From Thiobacillus sp. (GTDB taxonomy: Bacteria; Pseudomonadota; Gammaproteobacteria; Burkholderiales; Thiobacillaceae), in contig DONB01000280.1 in NCBI GenBank assembly GCA_003510325.1, positions 3,502 through 12,238 on the forward strand: 8,737 bases of DNA. Direction: 5' to 3'. Below are positions 6,496-8,737 of the stretch, in pieces; position 1 is the first letter of the stretch, and the number at the start of each line of letters is the position of its first letter. Under the pieces are notes generated by a model. The model had not been told where the DNA came from, did not search any database, and saw nothing but the letters and a program-made list of their open reading frames with translations. The position numbers were made by a program, and so were the translations under genes.

Positions 6496-7224
6496 GTGAT
6501 CGTCCTCTTCACTGATTTCGGCGTGCGCGATCCCTACGTGGGACAGGTCAAGGCACGCCTCGCCGAACATGCCCCTGCCCAGCAGGTGGTGGACCTGCTG
6601 CATGAAGCACCTGATTTCAATCCGCATGCGGGGGCGCATCTGCTGGCGGCGTTTGCCCCCGGTTTCCCGCCTGGCAGCGTGTTTCTGGCAGTGGTCGATC
6701 CCGGGGTCGGCACGCCGCGTGATGGCGTGGTGGTGATGGCCGGCGGCCGCTGGTTCGTTGGGCCCGACAACGGCCTGCTGTCGGTTGTCGCGGCGCGCTA
6801 CGCCGACACCCGGCTGTGGCGCATTACCTGGAAGCCTGAAAGGCTGTCCGCAACCTTTCATGGCCGCGATCTGTTCGCCCTGATCGCAGCCGACATCGCG
6901 CGCGGCGAATTTCCTGCCGACAAGCTGAGCCCAGCAGACACGCTGAACGTCGAGTTCGATGCGGACGATCTGGCGCGGGTGATCTACATCGACCATTACG
7001 GCAACGCCTGGACCGGCGTGCGTAGCGTGCCTAGGGATGCGCGCGTCACGTCAGCCGGGAAACTGTTCAGACATAGCGACAGCTTCGGCTTCGTCGGCAA
7101 GGGCGAGGGCTTCTGGTTCGTCAACAGCGTCGGCCTGCTCGAACTCGCGGTCAATCGCGGCAGCGCGGCCGCCACCTTTGGCCTGAAAGTGGGCGATCCG
7201 GTGCAGGTGCAGCGGCCCAACTAA
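6496..7224 (+). CDS. SAM hydroxide adenosyltransferase (SAM hydrolase, DUF62 family)
   Basis: The predicted 242-residue protein matches the DUF62 family, which splits S-adenosylmethionine with water into adenosine and methionine and is related to fluorinase and chlorinase. Conserved motifs occur in order: LFTDFGVRDPYVGQVKA (about 4-20), VVDPGVGTPRDGVVV (66-80), WFVGPDNGLLS (86-96), TFHGRDLFA (120-128) and YIDHYGNAWT (164-173). D68, R75 and H122 sit where the family's Asp/Arg/His catalytic triad is placed, so activity is expected. The substrate class is known from the family; the cellular role is unsettled. The start is GTG with AGGA at 6485-6488. It follows the rplQ terminator, so it needs its own promoter; only a weak candidate is visible. 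Its 3' end overlaps the antisense kinase frame, and two in-frame TAA codons (7222, 7231) close it. Confidence 0.9.
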   Translation: MIVLFTDFGVRDPYVGQVKARLAEHAPAQQVVDLLHEAPDFNPHAGAHLLAAFAPGFPPGSVFLAVVDPGVGTPRDGVVVMAGGRWFVGPDNGLLSVVAARYADTRLWRITWKPERLSATFHGRDLFALIAADIARGEFPADKLSPADTLNVEFDADDLARVIYIDHYGNAWTGVRSVPRDARVTSAGKLFRHSDSFGFVGKGEGFWFVNSVGLLELAVNRGSAAATFGLKVGDPVQVQRPN

Positions 7225-8496
7225 GTGCGCTAAGTCCAGACCGACCAGCAGTGCCCGGTAATCGTTGACGTTGGTGCGGGTGGGGCCGCTGACGACCAGG
7301 TCGCCCAGCGCAGCAAAAAAACCGTGGCTGTCGTGGTCCGCGAGATAAGCAGCAGCGTCCAGTTCCTGCGCGCGAGCGCGCGCCAGCGTATCCGGGGTGA
7401 TCACGGCCCCTGCGTTGTCCTCGCTGCCGTCGATGCCGTCGGTGTCGCACGCAATCGCCCACGCAGGCGTGTCCGCCAGCTCAAGTGCCAGCGCCAATAG
7501 AAATTCCGCATTGCGGCCGCCACGACCGTGTTGCGGTCGCAGCGTGACGGTCGTCTCGCCGCCGGAAATCAGCGCGATCGGTTGCCGCCGGGCCAGTGCG
7601 CGCACCAGCGCAGCCTGTTCCCTGGCCGCCGCCTGGGCATCGCCGCTGATGCAGTCGGACAGCACCATCGCGGGTATGCCGCACCGCTCGAAATGCCGGG
7701 ACGCGGCCTCAAGGCTGTTATATGCACTGGCGATGACACGGTTTTCAATACGGGCGAAACAGGCGTCACCCGGCTTGGGGCTGTCGTCAACACGCCCGGC
7801 GGCGCAGGCTTCGAGGTGATGTTGAATGCCAGCGGGCAAGGCAATCCGGAAGCGCTGCAGCCGTTCAAGTGCATCGGCACAGGTGGTGGGATCGGGCGCG
7901 CAAGGGCCGGACGCGATATGGGTTGGATCGTCGCCGACGACGTCGGAAATGATCAGTGCCAGCCCTGGGGCGCCCTGTGCCGCTCGTGCCAGGCGTCCGC
8001 CCGACAGGCGGGTGAGGTGCTTGCGCACGGTGTTGATGTCGTGGATGGTCGCGCCCGCGCCGAGCAGCGCCTTCGTCACCTGGCGCAGTTCCTTGAGCGT
8101 CACGCCCTCGACCGGTGCAGCCAGCAGGCTGGAGCCGCCACCCGAAATCAGCGCCAGCAGCAGATCGTCCGGCCCCAGCTGGCCCGCCATCTCCAGCATG
8201 CGCAAAGCGGCTTCCTCGCCGCGCCCGTCGGGTAGCGGATGGCTGGCCTCGACGACCTCGATGCGGCGCGTGGGCAGGCCGTGCTGATAGCGGGTGACGA
8301 CCAGTCCAGACAAGGGTGCGTCGGCCGGCCAGCGGGCTTCCACCGCGGCTGCCATGCTGGCCGCGGCCTTGCCGCCGCCGACCACCACGGTACGACCGCG
8401 CGGCGGCGCAGGCAGGTGCGGCGGCAGGATGTGCGCAGGGTCGGCGGCGGCCACCGCGGTACGGAAAGATTCTAGCAGCAGGTCGCGTGGCTCCAT
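7051..8496 (-). CDS. ttuD: Glycerate 2-kinase (MOFRL/TtuD family) with an anomalous C-terminal tail
   Basis: From ATG at 8496 the frame encodes 481 residues. The first 418 match the family: an N-terminal DUF4147 domain (about 4-235) with VVVGGGKAAASMA (the lysine is proposed catalytic, as I recall from the Thermotoga enzyme), SGGGSSLLAAP and INTVRKHLTRLSGGRLA, then a MOFRL domain (about 306-415) with SGGETTVTL, GRGGRNAEFLLALAL, CDTDGIDGSEDNAGA and GPTRTNVNDYRALLV. The enzyme phosphorylates D-glycerate to 2-phosphoglycerate; older annotations call it hydroxypyruvate reductase. The start is set by GAGG nine bases upstream and the conserved MEPRDLLLESF; a longer start at 8556 would enter the upstream permease gene. 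The family normally ends at TNVNDxRA-L; here 63 further residues continue antisense to the SAM hydrolase. The true end may be at 7221-7232. Confidence 0.85.
   Translation of the reverse strand: MEPRDLLLESFRTAVAAADPAHILPPHLPAPPRGRTVVVGGGKAAASMAAAVEARWPADAPLSGLVVTRYQHGLPTRRIEVVEASHPLPDGRGEEAALRMLEMAGQLGPDDLLLALISGGGSSLLAAPVEGVTLKELRQVTKALLGAGATIHDINTVRKHLTRLSGGRLARAAQGAPGLALIISDVVGDDPTHIASGPCAPDPTTCADALERLQRFRIALPAGIQHHLEACAAGRVDDSPKPGDACFARIENRVIASAYNSLEAASRHFERCGIPAMVLSDCISGDAQAAAREQAALVRALARRQPIALISGGETTVTLRPQHGRGGRNAEFLLALALELADTPAWAIACDTDGIDGSEDNAGAVITPDTLARARAQELDAAAYLADHDSHGFFAALGDLVVSGPTRTNVNDYRALLVGLDLAHLVGPLHLHRIAHFQAKGGGRAAAIDREFEQADAVDEPEALALADEAEAVAMSEQFPG
7221..7238. other. Paired bidirectional stop codons at the convergent junction
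   Basis: CTAAGT occurs at 7221-7226 and again at 7230-7235. Each CTAA gives TAA in frame for the + strand SAM hydrolase (7222-7224 and 7231-7233) and TAG on the - strand (7221-7223 and 7230-7232). Both TAGs share one frame, one base off from the kinase frame, at the point where the kinase family normally ends. Confidence 0.8.
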
Positions 8497-8505
8497 CTTC
8501 GTGGA

Positions 8506-8509
8506 CCTC
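8506..8509 (-). promoter_or_regulatory. Ribosome-binding site of the glycerate 2-kinase
   Basis: On the - strand GAGG lies nine bases before ATG 8496 and four bases after the stop of the upstream permease gene. It decides the start; the alternative ATG at 8556 lies inside the permease coding sequence. Confidence 0.7.
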
Positions 8510-8512
8510 GAA

Positions 8513-8737
8513 TCAGGCACCGGCCGGCCGACGCAGTCTGTGCACCAGGCCGCCACGCAGGCTGGGTCCGATCTGCATCGCCAGCCGGAACAGGATCGGC
8601 ATGGTGAAAAGCGTGAGCGTGGTGGCGACCAGCAGGCCCCACACCAGGCTCGCCGCCATCGGCCCCCAGATCAGCGATTTGCCGCCCAGCCCGACGGCCA
8701 GCGAGAACAGGCCGCCGATGGTCGTGGTGGTGGTGAT
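8513..8737 (-). CDS. RND efflux transporter permease (C-terminal fragment)
   Basis: The - strand frame entering from the window edge encodes 74 residues and ends at TGA (8513-8515). It begins ITTTTTIGGLFSLAVGLGG, the conserved threonine-rich segment that starts the second-last membrane helix of AcrB-type permeases. WGPMAASLVWGLLVATTLTLFTMPILFRL follows as the final helix, and then a basic cytosolic tail. RND permeases use the proton gradient to export drugs, metals or other compounds, with a periplasmic adaptor and an outer-membrane channel. The fragment is too short to assign the substrate or a symbol. The gap to the kinase start is 16 bases, so the two genes are probably cotranscribed. Most of the gene lies beyond the window. 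Confidence 0.87.
   Translation of the reverse strand: MTTTTTIGGLFSLAVGLGGKSLIWGPMAASLVWGLLVATTLTLFTMPILFRLAMQIGPSLRGGLVHRLRRPAGA

Noticed and set aside
7315..7321. Seven-A run (T7 on the coding strand of the kinase) as a frameshift or phase-variation site
   Set aside because: The frame is correct on both sides (GFFAALGDLV and TNVNDYRALLV both fit the family), and seven bases is short for phase variation.
7528..8235. 235-codon + strand frame opposite the glycerate kinase
   Set aside because: The opposite strand encodes clear DUF4147 and MOFRL motifs; this frame shows none.
8497..8556. Longer kinase start at ATG 8556
   Set aside because: The 20 extra residues would overlap the permease coding sequence, are not family-like, and lack the GAGG site that fits ATG 8496.

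Overview
The window is about 60% GC and looks like a betaproteobacterial chromosome. The reasons are the gene order secY-infA-rpmJ-rpsM (infA lies inside the ribosomal cluster, unlike in enterics), the S13 start [12 protein letters not shown], and a cysteine-bearing S4 that I associate from memory with Nitrosomonadales/Thiobacillaceae or Rhodocyclales. The exact genus cannot be fixed from this sequence alone.

Positions 1-6403 hold the distal spc operon and the complete alpha operon, all on the + strand: end of rplF, rplR, rpsE, rpmD, rplO, secY (TTG start), infA, rpmJ, then rpsM, rpsK, rpsD, rpoA, rplQ, closed by a strong intrinsic terminator. The genes encode ribosomal proteins of both subunits, the SecY translocon channel, initiation factor IF-1 and the RNA polymerase alpha subunit. 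An extended -10 promoter with a perfect TATAAT box lies between rpmJ and rpsM. It follows an 8-bp dyad and probably gives the alpha operon its own promoter in addition to read-through. Two further hairpins without U-tracts lie before rpmJ and before rpoA. The secY/infA junction is a 16-bp tandem duplication that supplies the infA Shine-Dalgarno.

Positions 6404-8737 are ordinary accessory or housekeeping sequence. A + strand SAM hydroxide adenosyltransferase (SAM hydrolase) gene converges on a - strand glycerate 2-kinase gene (MOFRL/TtuD family). Sixteen bases upstream of the kinase on the same strand is the 3' end of an RND efflux permease that runs off the window. The kinase reading frame lacks a stop at the expected family end and continues about 63 codons antisense into the SAM hydrolase gene. 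Two TAG codons lie one base out of frame exactly at the junction, which suggests a recent frameshift or a sequence error.

I see no tRNA, rRNA, CRISPR, insertion sequence or phage signature, and nothing that amounts to a new multi-gene system. The points worth a second look are small: the junction duplication, the kinase tail, and the promoter/dyad and hairpins in the operon.
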